From Rufibacter sp. XAAS-G3-1 (GTDB lineage Bacteria > Bacteroidota > Bacteroidia > Cytophagales > Hymenobacteraceae): 64,000 bases of DNA. The position numbers and the translations under genes were made by a program. The notes below the pieces were generated by a model. That model did not search any database. It saw only the letters and a list, made by a program, of their open reading frames with translations, and had not been told where the DNA came from. The stretch lies in contig NZ_JABFAM010000005.1 of the NCBI RefSeq assembly GCF_013623775.1, positions 496,001-560,000 on the forward strand. The letters run 5' to 3'. Below, piece by piece: positions 43,271 to 50,069 of the stretch (position 1 is the stretch's first letter; each line of letters begins with the position of its first letter).

Positions 43271-43927
43271 ATGAAGAGAAGTATACCAATTGACGTGAGG
43301 CCTGAACTCAGGCATCTCAAAGAGCGGCAGATAGTCAGCCGCTGGTTTTGTTTGCTTTTAGTTTGCCTGCTGGTAAGCTCATTCCCTGTTGAAGCCTTTG
43401 CCCAGTCGTGGCAGTGGTTTGTGGAGCGGCAGCCCCAGTACACCGTGCAGACAGGCCGGGGAGGCCGTTTGCTGCTGCAGGCCTCGCCCGAGAAATTGGG
43501 GGGCGTGCTGAGCCAACGCACCGTAGAAGGGGATTATACCGCCACCACCGCCATCAACCAAAAACAACTGGGCAATGGGGTGGCCGCCGGCCTGGCCGCC
43601 ATCGGAGACCCGCAGAATGCCATCGGGGTCTCCGTCCGGAACGGGGAGATTTCGCTCTGGTCGGTGAAGGATAACAAGGAAACCGTACACGCCACGGTGG
43701 CCGCCCCGCAGGGAGATCTGCTGCAGTTCAGGCTCACCGCCGCCAAAGGCGACCAACTGCAGTTCGCCTGGAGCGCGGACGGTACCACCTGGACACCCCT
43801 GAACGGGGGCGCGGCCCTCAGCGGCGATTATCTGCCGCCCTGGGACAGGGGCGTGCGGGTAGGCCTCACCGCTAAAGGGCCAACCGGTGCCACCGCCGCC
43901 TATGAGTGGTTCCGGTTGGTTCATTGA
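43271..43927 (+). CDS. secreted beta-sandwich protein, possible concanavalin-like domain
   Basis: 218 residues. An unusual charged leader of ~24 residues precedes the hydrophobic signal WFCLLLVCLLVSSFPVEAF (cleavage about AFAQ). The mature part SWQWFVERQPQYTVQTG ... GVGVS-type strands, LQFRLTAAKGDQLQFAWSAD, DGTTWTPLNGG and PPWDRGVRVGLTA resembles the C-terminal concanavalin-like (DUF1349/GH43-C2) domain of beta-xylosidases, here without a catalytic domain. Divergent from the galactose operon and close to operator 2, so it may belong to sugar use. Family assignment is tentative. Confidence 0.6.
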   Translation: MKRSIPIDVRPELRHLKERQIVSRWFCLLLVCLLVSSFPVEAFAQSWQWFVERQPQYTVQTGRGGRLLLQASPEKLGGVLSQRTVEGDYTATTAINQKQLGNGVAAGLAAIGDPQNAIGVSVRNGEISLWSVKDNKETVHATVAAPQGDLLQFRLTAAKGDQLQFAWSADGTTWTPLNGGAALSGDYLPPWDRGVRVGLTAKGPTGATAAYEWFRLVH

Positions 43928-43962
43928 GGCCGGGGTCAATTTCAGGATAGCGCATATTTTTA

Positions 43963-44012
43963 GAGAGGTGTTTTGGGTCTGTTTTCTTGAAATCAGGCCC
44001 AAAACACCTCTC
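43963..44012. repeat. 36-nt palindrome, copy 24 (extended to 50 nt)
   Basis: GAGAGGTGTTTTGGG pairs with CCCAAAACACCTCTC; the inner stem TCTG/CAGG has a mismatch. About 37 bp after the secreted-protein stop; probable terminator. Confidence 0.75.
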
Positions 44013-44072
44013 GTTTATGTAAGCGTAAAGAAAGCTGAAGGTACTGCCCGCCTGGGTTTCCCGAACGGCATT

Positions 44073-44114
44073 GCAGCTGTAGGGGCAATCCTTTGTGGTT
44101 GCCCCTACAGCTGC
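44073..44114. repeat. perfect 16-bp hairpin (GGGGCAATCC type)
   Basis: GCAGCTGTAGGGGCAA pairs with TTGCCCCTACAGCTGC over TCCTTTGTGG. A fragment with the same loop phrase occurs at about 37488-37508, so this is another spacer repeat family. Confidence 0.65.
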
Positions 44115-44225
44115 ATAAAACCAACACAGATAGTGGAACCGTTGGGAAGGCAGGCGATGATCAGCAGCCACCCACGGCGGAAACGGGAAGAAGCAACACA
44201 AGGGATTGTCCCTGCAACATCTTCC

Positions 44226-44261
44226 GTTTTAAGGCTGTTTTGCGGAAAATAGACCTAAAAT
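44226..44261. repeat. 36-nt palindrome, copy 25
   Basis: GTTTTAAGGCTGTTTT against AAAATAGACCTAAAAT. Confidence 0.6.
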
Positions 44262-44350
44262 ACATCCTGTCAAGAGAATGATTCCTGTAATAGGCCGCTG
44301 TAGAAGCAACCTAAATTCAGGTTCAGGGTACTACCTAGGGTTGGTTCTTC

Positions 44351-44519
44351 TTAGAGCTTGTTTAAACTTTGTCTTTCGTGCTGCAAACGGCCCTAGAGAG
44401 AACCTGCGGAAGCGGTTTCAGGGCTTCGTTGCACTGCTACGAGGCTCTGAAAACCGCTTCCGCAGAATCTTAACTTGCCAGTTGAGCTTACGAAGGCCAA
44501 AAGTCAAATAAGCTCTTAA
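44351..44519. mobile_element. fold-back (MITE-like) element C
   Basis: Ends TTAGAGCTTGTTTAAAC and GTCAAATAAGCTCTTAA are inverted repeats. Inner CTGCGGAAGCGGTTTCAG pairs with CTGAAAACCGCTTCCGCAG around TGCACTGC; the most intact copy. It ends 11 bp before the start of the next gene. Confidence 0.75.
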
Positions 44520-44530
44520 TCTTTTCAGGT

Positions 44531-45004
44531 ATGGATAGAGATATAACATTGACCGAGGATTTCTATAGGTTCCAGAAAAACGAGTGGCGAGTAGCCCGGG
44601 TGTTCTGGGTTTTGATGGGTTTGGTGTTGGCGGCGGCGGCCTTGGGCCTTTTTGGCAGAGGTTGGCTAAGTGATAAGAAAGTTGCCTCTAACGGTGTGCA
44701 GTTTGAATACAACAAATACATGCGGGTAGAAAAAGGGGCTGAGCTGCACTTGCAGGTAGGCCAACTGGGGGGAAATGCCAAAGTCATGATCAATAATGAC
44801 TACATCAGGAAGGTGAGGATTGACCAGGTTATTCCGCAGCCTGCCTCGGTAGAGGTGAAAGACAATAAACTCATTTACACGTTCAGCTCCGTCCAAAACG
44901 GGCTGATCACGTTCTACCTGGTTCCTACGGGCACGGGCTCGCAAACCTTAGAGGTTTCTGTTGGGAACGCCCGGCTGTCTGCCCCCCAATTCATTTATTT
45001 TTAA
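44531..45004 (+). CDS. membrane-anchored protein of unknown function, partner of YetF
   Basis: 157 residues. A charged cytosolic N-terminus (1-22), one membrane helix (VFWVLMGLVLAAAALGLFG, about 24-42), then an extracytoplasmic beta-rich domain of ~110 residues (GAELHLQVGQLGGNAKVMIN, KLIYTFSSVQNGLITFYLVP). Not a family I recognise. 17 bp separate it from the DUF421/YetF gene, suggesting a two-gene operon. Its entire upstream region is fold-back element C, so the promoter may lie in or beyond that element. Confidence 0.75.
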   Translation: MDRDITLTEDFYRFQKNEWRVARVFWVLMGLVLAAAALGLFGRGWLSDKKVASNGVQFEYNKYMRVEKGAELHLQVGQLGGNAKVMINNDYIRKVRIDQVIPQPASVEVKDNKLIYTFSSVQNGLITFYLVPTGTGSQTLEVSVGNARLSAPQFIYF

Positions 45005-45021
45005 AGTCAACCCCTGCTGCT

Positions 45022-45510
45022 ATGGAGTCAATCATCTTACGGGCCCTGGTGGTCTATATCTTGGTATTCATCATCCTGCGCATGGCCGGCAAACGTACCC
45101 TGGGCGAGATGACGGCGTTTGACCTGGTGTTGCTCTTAATCATAAGCGAGGCCGTGCAGAATGCCCTGGTAGATGACGATAAATCTATTACCGGCAGTTT
45201 CCTGGTGGTTTTAACCCTGGTCTTTGCCGATGTCATGGTTTCCCTGGCCACAAACAAGTTCAGATTCCTGGATAGCGTGGTCAACGGAATCCCATTGATC
45301 ATTCTGGAGAATGGCAAGCCTTTACAGGATAGGATGGACAAAGCCAGGTTGCAGGAAGACGATATCCTGGAAGCTGCCCGAAAAACGCAGGGCCTGGAAA
45401 ACATGGATCAGATCAAGTATGCCGTGCTGGAAAAAGACGGCTCCATCAGTATCATCCCTTTCCACCTGAATGAAAACGGGATCAAACCAGATATCATCAA
45501 AGAACCTTAG
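45022..45510 (+). CDS. DUF421 (YetF) membrane protein
   Basis: 162 residues: three N-terminal membrane helices with LRMAGKRTLGEMTAFDLVLLL (about 20-40) and SEAVQNALV, then the cytosolic/exported DUF421 domain PLIILENGKPLQDRMDKARL (about 92-112), EDDILEAARKTQGLENMDQIKYAVLEKDGSISII (about 116-150). Complete for the short form of the family. Function not established; related Bacillus proteins are sporulation- and stress-linked. Confidence 0.9.
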   Translation: MESIILRALVVYILVFIILRMAGKRTLGEMTAFDLVLLLIISEAVQNALVDDDKSITGSFLVVLTLVFADVMVSLATNKFRFLDSVVNGIPLIILENGKPLQDRMDKARLQEDDILEAARKTQGLENMDQIKYAVLEKDGSISIIPFHLNENGIKPDIIKEP

Positions 45511-45935
45511 GGGAATTTGCCGGAGGGGGGAAATCCCTGATCTCGGCATTTGCCATTGTTGGTGAGAACACCACCAATCAAACATCCGTGGTAACCCTCT
45601 ATGCGGTAAGAAAGAAGTTTTCCCCGGCGCCAGGTTACTTTAAACCTGTGAGGTATTGGAGACCACACCGGTGTTCGCGTTTAGTTCCTATTTTCTGCAA
45701 AACAGCCTCAAAACGCGTCCGCAAAACGCCCCTCTCCGCGGGAGAGGGACTGGGGGCGAGGTCTCTCACTCCTGCGTAACGGCGGTCATAAAAGTAATAA
45801 ACCGGCGGCAGGAAAGATTGGGGTTTTGTGCAAGTGCAGAGCCGCAGTTCCCATTAACTGTGAGGCAATCTGTTCCGTTATGAGTAAAGTTGATTCCTGG
45901 TAGGGCCTTCTGTCTGACTATAGAACGGGTGAGTG
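45511..45935. other. intergenic spacer, 425 bp
   Basis: One palindrome inside a repeat block (AAACCTGTGAGGTATTGGAG at about 45645, related to the hairpin at 59050) and CTCTCCGCGGGAGAGG (45733-45748, hairpin). No gene. Confidence 0.5.
45678..45716. repeat. 36-nt palindrome, copy 26
   Basis: CGTTTAGTTCCTATTTT against AAAACAGCCTCAAAACG; decayed stem. Confidence 0.5.
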
Positions 45936-46241
45936 ATGAGCATCGGATTTCTAGTACATATGCTTCTGCACGTGGTGGTTCCTGTGGCAACGGCCTGGCT
46001 GTTCTTCCGGCCCAAATTCAGGCAGGCCACCTGGTACCTATTGGCCGGAATACTGATAGACGTAGACCATCTTCTGGTGAGGCCCATTCTTGACCCTAAC
46101 CGGTGCAGTGTAGGGTTCCATTTGCTACATCAATACTGGTTGGTGCCGGTGTACGTGCTACTGGCCCTCCTTCCTAAGACCCGCTTGATTGGGATAGGGC
46201 TTGTGCTCCATATCATCTTAGACTGGATAGATTGTCACTGA
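45936..46241 (+). CDS. small membrane protein, DUF6122-like
   Basis: 101 residues (ATG at 45936; a GTG codon directly before it is also possible). Three or four helices carry conserved-looking His residues: MLLHVVVPVATAWLF, LAGILIDVDHLLVRPI, and VLHIILDWIDCH at the very end. The H-x3-P and D-x-D-H patterns match the small Bacteroidota family DUF6122 as I remember it and resemble metal-dependent hydrolase-like membrane proteins. Function unknown. Stands alone. Confidence 0.65.
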   Translation: MSIGFLVHMLLHVVVPVATAWLFFRPKFRQATWYLLAGILIDVDHLLVRPILDPNRCSVGFHLLHQYWLVPVYVLLALLPKTRLIGIGLVLHIILDWIDCH

Positions 46242-46332
46242 GGAAAAGCAAGGGCAGGAGAAAGGGGAGTAGGTACTAGTTTATAGGGTATGGCAGTTGT
46301 GCACAATCCATTCTGGTGTAGATTCTTTATGG

Positions 46333-46368
46333 GTTTTTGACCTGATTTCTGGAAAACGGCTGCAAAAC
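46333..46368. repeat. 36-nt palindrome, copy 27
   Basis: GTTTTTGACCTGATTTC against GAAAACGGCTGCAAAAC; directly abuts the tRNA-Asn terminator. Confidence 0.55.
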
Positions 46369-46410
46369 AAAAAAGCCACTCACAAGTTTTACCTTGTAAG
46401 TGGCTTTTTT
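46369..46410. terminator. terminator behind tRNA-Asn
   Basis: AAAAAAGCCACT pairs with AGTGGCTTTTTT, inner CACAAG/CTTGTA partly paired; T-run on both strands. Confidence 0.85.
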
Positions 46411-46415
46411 AAAAG

Positions 46416-46489
46416 CTCCCCCTCTTGGGCTCGAACCAAGGACCCCATGATTAACAGTCATGTGCTCTAACCGACTGAGCTAAGGAGGA
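46416..46489 (-). tRNA. tRNA-Asn (anticodon GTT)
   Basis: Minus strand: acceptor TCCTCCT with AGGGGGA, D arm GCTCAGTCGGTTAGAGC, anticodon arm CATGACTGTTAATCATG (GTT at the loop centre), T arm CTTGGTTCGAGCCCAAG. 74 nt, CCA not encoded. Complete cloverleaf. Confidence 0.95.
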
Positions 46490-46620
46490 GTTTATCACTC
46501 TCTGGCCGTGTGACCTTGAATGATGATGCAAAAGTAGGGCCTACCGTGATAACGCGCAAGTATTGTACTAGAAAAATTTTATGTTTTTGATAAGTCTCTG
46601 AAAATGAAACCGGAAGTTTT

Positions 46621-46660
46621 CTGTTTCAGGGCTGTTTTCTGAAAAGCAGCCCAGAAACAG
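46621..46660. repeat. 36-nt palindrome, copy 28
   Basis: CTGTTTCAGGGCTGTTTT against AAAAGCAGCCCAGAAACAG, nearly perfect; 34 bp beyond the pheS stop. Confidence 0.75.
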
Positions 46661-46693
46661 GATAAGCGTTTCTGTACGGGCGCATGCAAAGTC

Positions 46694-47719
46694 TTAAATA
46701 GCCTCAAACTGACGCAGGAAACGGGCATCGTTCTCGGTGAAGAGGCGCAGGTCTTTGATCTGGTACTTGAGCATGGTAATGCGTTCAATGCCCATCCCGA
46801 AGGCGAACCCAGAGAACTCCTTAGAGTCAATGCCGCAGTTTTCCAGTACCTGCGGGTCTACCATGCCGCTGCCGCCAATCTCTACCCAACCGCTTTGCTT
46901 GCAGATGTTGCAGCCCTGGCCTTTGCAGATGAGGCAAGTGATGTCAATCTCGGCGCTGGGCTCGGTGAACGGGAAAAACGACGGGCGGAACCGAATCTGG
47001 GTGTCTGGGCCGAACAATTCCTGCACGAAGTAATACAGCGTGTCTTTCAGGTCTTTGAAACTCACGGCCCGGTCTACAAACAAGCCTTCTACCTGGTGGA
47101 ACACGCAGTGCGCCCTTGCCGAAATAGCCTCGTTTCGGAAGACGCGGCCCGGGGATAAGGTACGGATGGGCGGTTTCTGGTGCTCCATCACGCGCACCTG
47201 CACGCTACTGGTGTGGGTGCGCAGCAGCATGTCGGGGTTTTTGCTCAGGAAGAAGGTGTCCTGCATGTCGCGGGCGGGGTGGTTCTCAGGGAAGTTCAGC
47301 GCCGAGAAGTTGTGCCAGTCGTCCTCCATCTCGGGCCCTTCCGATACGTTGAACCCGATGCGCTCAAAGATGCGGATGATCTGCTCGCGCACCCGGGACA
47401 GCGGATGACGGGTGCCCAAGGCGTTAGGAACCGGCGGCAAGGTGAAATCCAGGCCAGACAAGGCATCAGGCGTGGCGTTTTGCTCCAGGGCCTCCTGAAG
47501 GGTGTCCATTTTCTGCTGGGCCAGTTGCTTGAGCTGGTTCAGTTCCTGGCCTACCTGTTTGCGCTGCTCGGGGGCAACGGTTTTCATCTCGTCAAACAGG
47601 GCGGCAATCTGGCCTTTGCGGCTCACATAGGTGTTCCGGAAGGCTTCCAGTTGCTCTTTGTTCTCTATAGCATAGGCTTCAACCTCTTGGGTCAGCCGTT
47701 TTATGTTCTCCAATAGCAT
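46694..47719 (-). CDS. pheS: phenylalanine--tRNA ligase alpha subunit
   Basis: 341 residues. Catalytic subunit of the alpha2-beta2 class II synthetase. N-terminal coiled coil (about 1-85), then motif 1 region FNVSEGPEMEDDWHNFSALNFPENHPARD (about 128-156), motif 2 FRNEAISARAHCVFHQVEG (about 205-223) and motif 3 GFAFGMGIERITMLKY (about 308-323). Zinc-like CLICKGQGCNICKQSGW (about 262-278) is the usual insertion. pheT is not adjacent, as is common. Confidence 0.96.
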   Translation of the reverse strand: MLLENIKRLTQEVEAYAIENKEQLEAFRNTYVSRKGQIAALFDEMKTVAPEQRKQVGQELNQLKQLAQQKMDTLQEALEQNATPDALSGLDFTLPPVPNALGTRHPLSRVREQIIRIFERIGFNVSEGPEMEDDWHNFSALNFPENHPARDMQDTFFLSKNPDMLLRTHTSSVQVRVMEHQKPPIRTLSPGRVFRNEAISARAHCVFHQVEGLFVDRAVSFKDLKDTLYYFVQELFGPDTQIRFRPSFFPFTEPSAEIDITCLICKGQGCNICKQSGWVEIGGSGMVDPQVLENCGIDSKEFSGFAFGMGIERITMLKYQIKDLRLFTENDARFLRQFEAI

Positions 47720-47820
47720 AGCGCAAAGATAAAGAAGTAATGGTGATTGCGTACCGTTTTATCTTGAAGTCCTTCGGCAAACGCTTTTCCCTAAATGAAT
47801 GCTTAAAAGAACCAGCAGTG

Positions 47821-47856
47821 GTTTTACGCTTGTTTTCAAAAAATCAGCGGTAAAAT
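47821..47856. repeat. 36-nt palindrome, copy 29
   Basis: GTTTTACGCTTGTTTTC against AAAATCAGCGGTAAAAT. Confidence 0.55.
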
Positions 47857-47931
47857 GATTTTTTGAACCTGCTTACGCTCATTTTCAAAAGGAAGAGCGG
47901 TAGGTAAACAGAATCAAGTCCGTAGATCGCC

Positions 47932-47967
47932 TTTTTAAGCCTCTTTTTCTCAAACCAGCGGCAAAAC
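47932..47967. repeat. 36-nt palindrome, copy 30 (decayed)
   Basis: TTTTTAAGCCTCTTTTT against TCAAACCAGCGGCAAAAC. Confidence 0.45.
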
Positions 47968-48202
47968 AGAAACTGCTTCCGGATACCGCCCATCCTGAAC
48001 CTGCTCAGGAAAGACTTGGCAGGGCCCTCTCGCCCTTGCTGCGTGTGCTCACCAGTAAGCAAGCGGGACGTTCTTCCTGTGGTTGGCTTGCTGGGGAACC
48101 AACAAGGGCGGCTGTTTCAACATTCTCCTGCTTTGCTAAGCAAGCTTCCTGCTTTTCCTCACTTTTCAACTCCCTGAAAAACTTTCTGAATTTATTTTTT
48201 CA

Positions 48203-48640
48203 GACGTAGGGGTAGTGCCTGGTTTCCCTGTCTCTAAGATGGACGCGTCCATCGTGATGACCGGGAGCGGGATTGTTACGTGGGCCGAGCTAGTGGTGAA
48301 GAACGGGATTTTACTGGTTGGATTCACAGCTGGATGGATGGAAGGAATGGAAAGAGGCCCCTGTGAGACCAGGTGTGCTGACCGCCACTGCTACCGTTTC
48401 GGGGTTGATTCCTCTGGCCATTCGCTTGAAGGTCAAGTCTTGTCCTCCTGGCAAAGCTCAATCCGTGCCGCTTCCTGGGCGGCTAGGACGTGACTTTCTG
48501 GGGGGTTGGCTTGAACCAGCATTTTGGGGTTGACCTTCGCTATGTTCCTTACCCTGTTGGAAATGCCTGTGATGTGCCCGGTTGAGGAGGAAATCAAGAA
48601 TTGGGTACCGCCCAAACGCCGCAGGCAAGAGGTGTCTGGT
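48203..48640 (+). pseudogene. remnant of an RND efflux permease C-terminus (AcrB/MdtB-like)
   Basis: Three consecutive frame pieces follow the order of an RND pump's last part. Frame 1 (from about 48206): VGVVPGFPVSKMDASIVMTG, then VVKNGILLVGF. Frame 2 (from about 48366): RPGVLTATATVSGLIPLAI and later AFWG. Frame 3 (from about 48532): LTFAMFLTLLEMPVMCPVEE with a basic tail. In intact pumps these form one protein: MTGxGIxxLAGIVVKNGILLIEF, RxxPVLLTAxTTxLGLIPLAIG, then WxIIFGLxFATFLTLxxxPVMY. At least two frameshifts are needed and the ~850 upstream residues are missing, so no functional pump is made. Confidence 0.75.
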
Positions 48641-48681
48641 AGGCTGATTTGTTTGAAAAAGGACGTTTAAATTTTACCTAT

Positions 48682-48939
48682 ATGATTACTGCACATACCC
48701 CATCCGTTACCCGGCAAGTCGTTAGAATTATTAGTAAGGCCAAGGAGATAAAGCCGTCACGTCTCCGGGTTTCTGCAGACCTAAGCAAAGAGTTTGGATT
48801 TGACACCGTTGATGTGGTAGACATTATTCTGGAACTGGAAAAGAACTTCAAGATTGTGATTCCAGATGAGGTGCCCCTGAATACCGTGGGTGATTTCGTG
48901 GATTACGTGTCTACCCACACCATGCGTCAGGCATCCTAA
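48682..48939 (+). CDS. acyl carrier protein-like protein without the phosphopantetheine serine
   Basis: 85 residues (ATG at 48682). Four-helix ACP profile: RQVVRIISKAKEIKPSRLRV, then helix II start KEFGFDTVDVVDIILELEKNF, then VIPDEVPLNTVGDFVDYV. In normal ACPs the helix II start is G-x-D-S-L-D, with the 4'-phosphopantetheine on Ser. Here it reads G-F-D-T-V-D, with Thr42 in that place. It may therefore be unmodified, acting as a protein partner, or be modified on Thr. No fatty-acid synthesis genes adjoin; it directly follows the RND relic. Confidence 0.75.
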   Translation: MITAHTPSVTRQVVRIISKAKEIKPSRLRVSADLSKEFGFDTVDVVDIILELEKNFKIVIPDEVPLNTVGDFVDYVSTHTMRQAS

Positions 48940-49015
48940 CGGTTTTAAGGTTATTGCTCATTTTTACCTTAGAAAGGCAGCAGGGTTTTCCTTCTGCCCT
49001 TCTTTTGTGGGGGGA

Positions 49016-49107
49016 TGCTGTGCGTAGAGTTAGCGCCAGCACTCTACGCACCAAAGGACAGCCAATCTCCTGATTGGCGAAACGGGTAAGCTGATTACTT
49101 CCTACTC
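49016..49107. repeat. double-hairpin repeat, copy 3
   Basis: TGTGCGTAGAG/CTCTACGCACC then GCCAATC/GATTGGC and GAAACGGGTAAGCTG; it shares TTACTTCCTACTCCCAGACT-type tail sequence with copy 1. Confidence 0.7.
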
Positions 49108-49138
49108 CCAGACTCAAGACTCAGAACTCAAGACTCCC

Positions 49139-49891
49139 CTAAAACCCCTGCAACCGGTATGCCTTCATTTGTTTGTCCAGACCCCGGGCGTCTCCGCTTA
49201 TTTTGTCTAAAAGAGCCCAGAAACGCGGGCCGTGGTTCTTCTCTACGGTGTGGGCGAGTTCATGCAGGATCACGTAGTCGCAGAGATGCTCTGGGAGGCG
49301 CATGAGGTGGAGGTTCAGGTTGATGTTGTTGGTGTGGGAGCAGCTGCCCCAGCGGGTTTTGGCATTCTTGATGGTGACTTGCTGATAAGAGAACCCGAAC
49401 TGCTGGGCGAAATGCGCTACCCGTTGGGGTAAATAGCGTTTGGCCTCCAGCCGAAGGGTGTACTCCACGGCGTTTTTGATGTAGTCCTGTATGTCTGGGT
49501 GTTCCCAGGTGACCTGCTCGGGGTACCACACGTACAGCACGCCGTCTTTGATGCAGCTTTTGCAGTGCGGTAAAGGGTGGGGAAGCAGCAGCAATTGATG
49601 AAAGCGCGTCCTGAACTCAACCTCTGGGGAAAACAGCGTTTTATAGTGTTGCTCCTGCTGCTGGGAGGCTAAGTGTTTCCTAATCCAAGGGGCTTTCTCC
49701 TGCACAAAGGCCTCGGCCTGGGCCAGCGTGGCGCGTTTGGGTAGGGTCACGCGAACGCCTTTGCCGGGTTTAATGCTGATTCTAACGTATTTGGCCGTGG
49801 CGCTGGGCACAAACTGCACTAGCCCAATGGTCTCTATCTCCTTCTCCAGAATCCCCGTGGTAAGGGTGGGGCTGCTTTTCTTCCTGTCCAT
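49139..49891 (-). CDS. YgjP-like metallopeptidase (DUF45, M48-related)
   Basis: 250 residues, cytosolic. The first ~100 residues hold the beta-sheet part (LVQFVPSATAKYVRISIKPG). The zinc site is YVILHELAHTVEKNHGPRFW (HExxH near residue 209, third His in NHGPRFW). NAKTRWGSCSHTNNINLNLHL precedes it and is the YgjP family signature. Relatives are described as SprT/WLM-like proteases, without a proven substrate. Monocistronic by position. Confidence 0.9.
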   Translation of the reverse strand: MDRKKSSPTLTTGILEKEIETIGLVQFVPSATAKYVRISIKPGKGVRVTLPKRATLAQAEAFVQEKAPWIRKHLASQQQEQHYKTLFSPEVEFRTRFHQLLLLPHPLPHCKSCIKDGVLYVWYPEQVTWEHPDIQDYIKNAVEYTLRLEAKRYLPQRVAHFAQQFGFSYQQVTIKNAKTRWGSCSHTNNINLNLHLMRLPEHLCDYVILHELAHTVEKNHGPRFWALLDKISGDARGLDKQMKAYRLQGF

Positions 49892-49960
49892 ATCTAAAAC
49901 AAAGATACAGCCCCCAACGCGATTTTCCCTTATGCAGAAGACGGGCTTTCATCGGCTAAA

Positions 49961-49998
49961 AACAAAAAAGACGCCCCACAAGAGACGCCTTTTTTGTT
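49961..49998. terminator. terminator near the YkvA gene
   Basis: AACAAAAAAGACG faces CGCCTTTTTTGTT with one mismatch; it suits minus-strand transcripts from the YkvA gene. Confidence 0.6.
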
Positions 49999-50069
49999 AG
50001 GGAAAGCTATAGAGCGTATGAAGGAAGATACTCCCACATTCACTCATTCAATCAATCACTCACTCAACC

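Larger units (their letters stand above)
43928..44530. other. intergenic spacer, 603 bp, repeat mosaic
   Basis: Almost fully occupied by a long palindrome, a GGGGCAA hairpin, a second palindrome and fold-back element C, which reaches to 12 bp before the next start codon. No gene. Confidence 0.6.
47720..48681. other. spacer, 962 bp, with repeats and RND relic
   Basis: Two decayed palindromes near pheS, then sequence without features, then the remains of an RND efflux gene (48203-48640) running up to the acyl-carrier-like gene. Confidence 0.55.
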
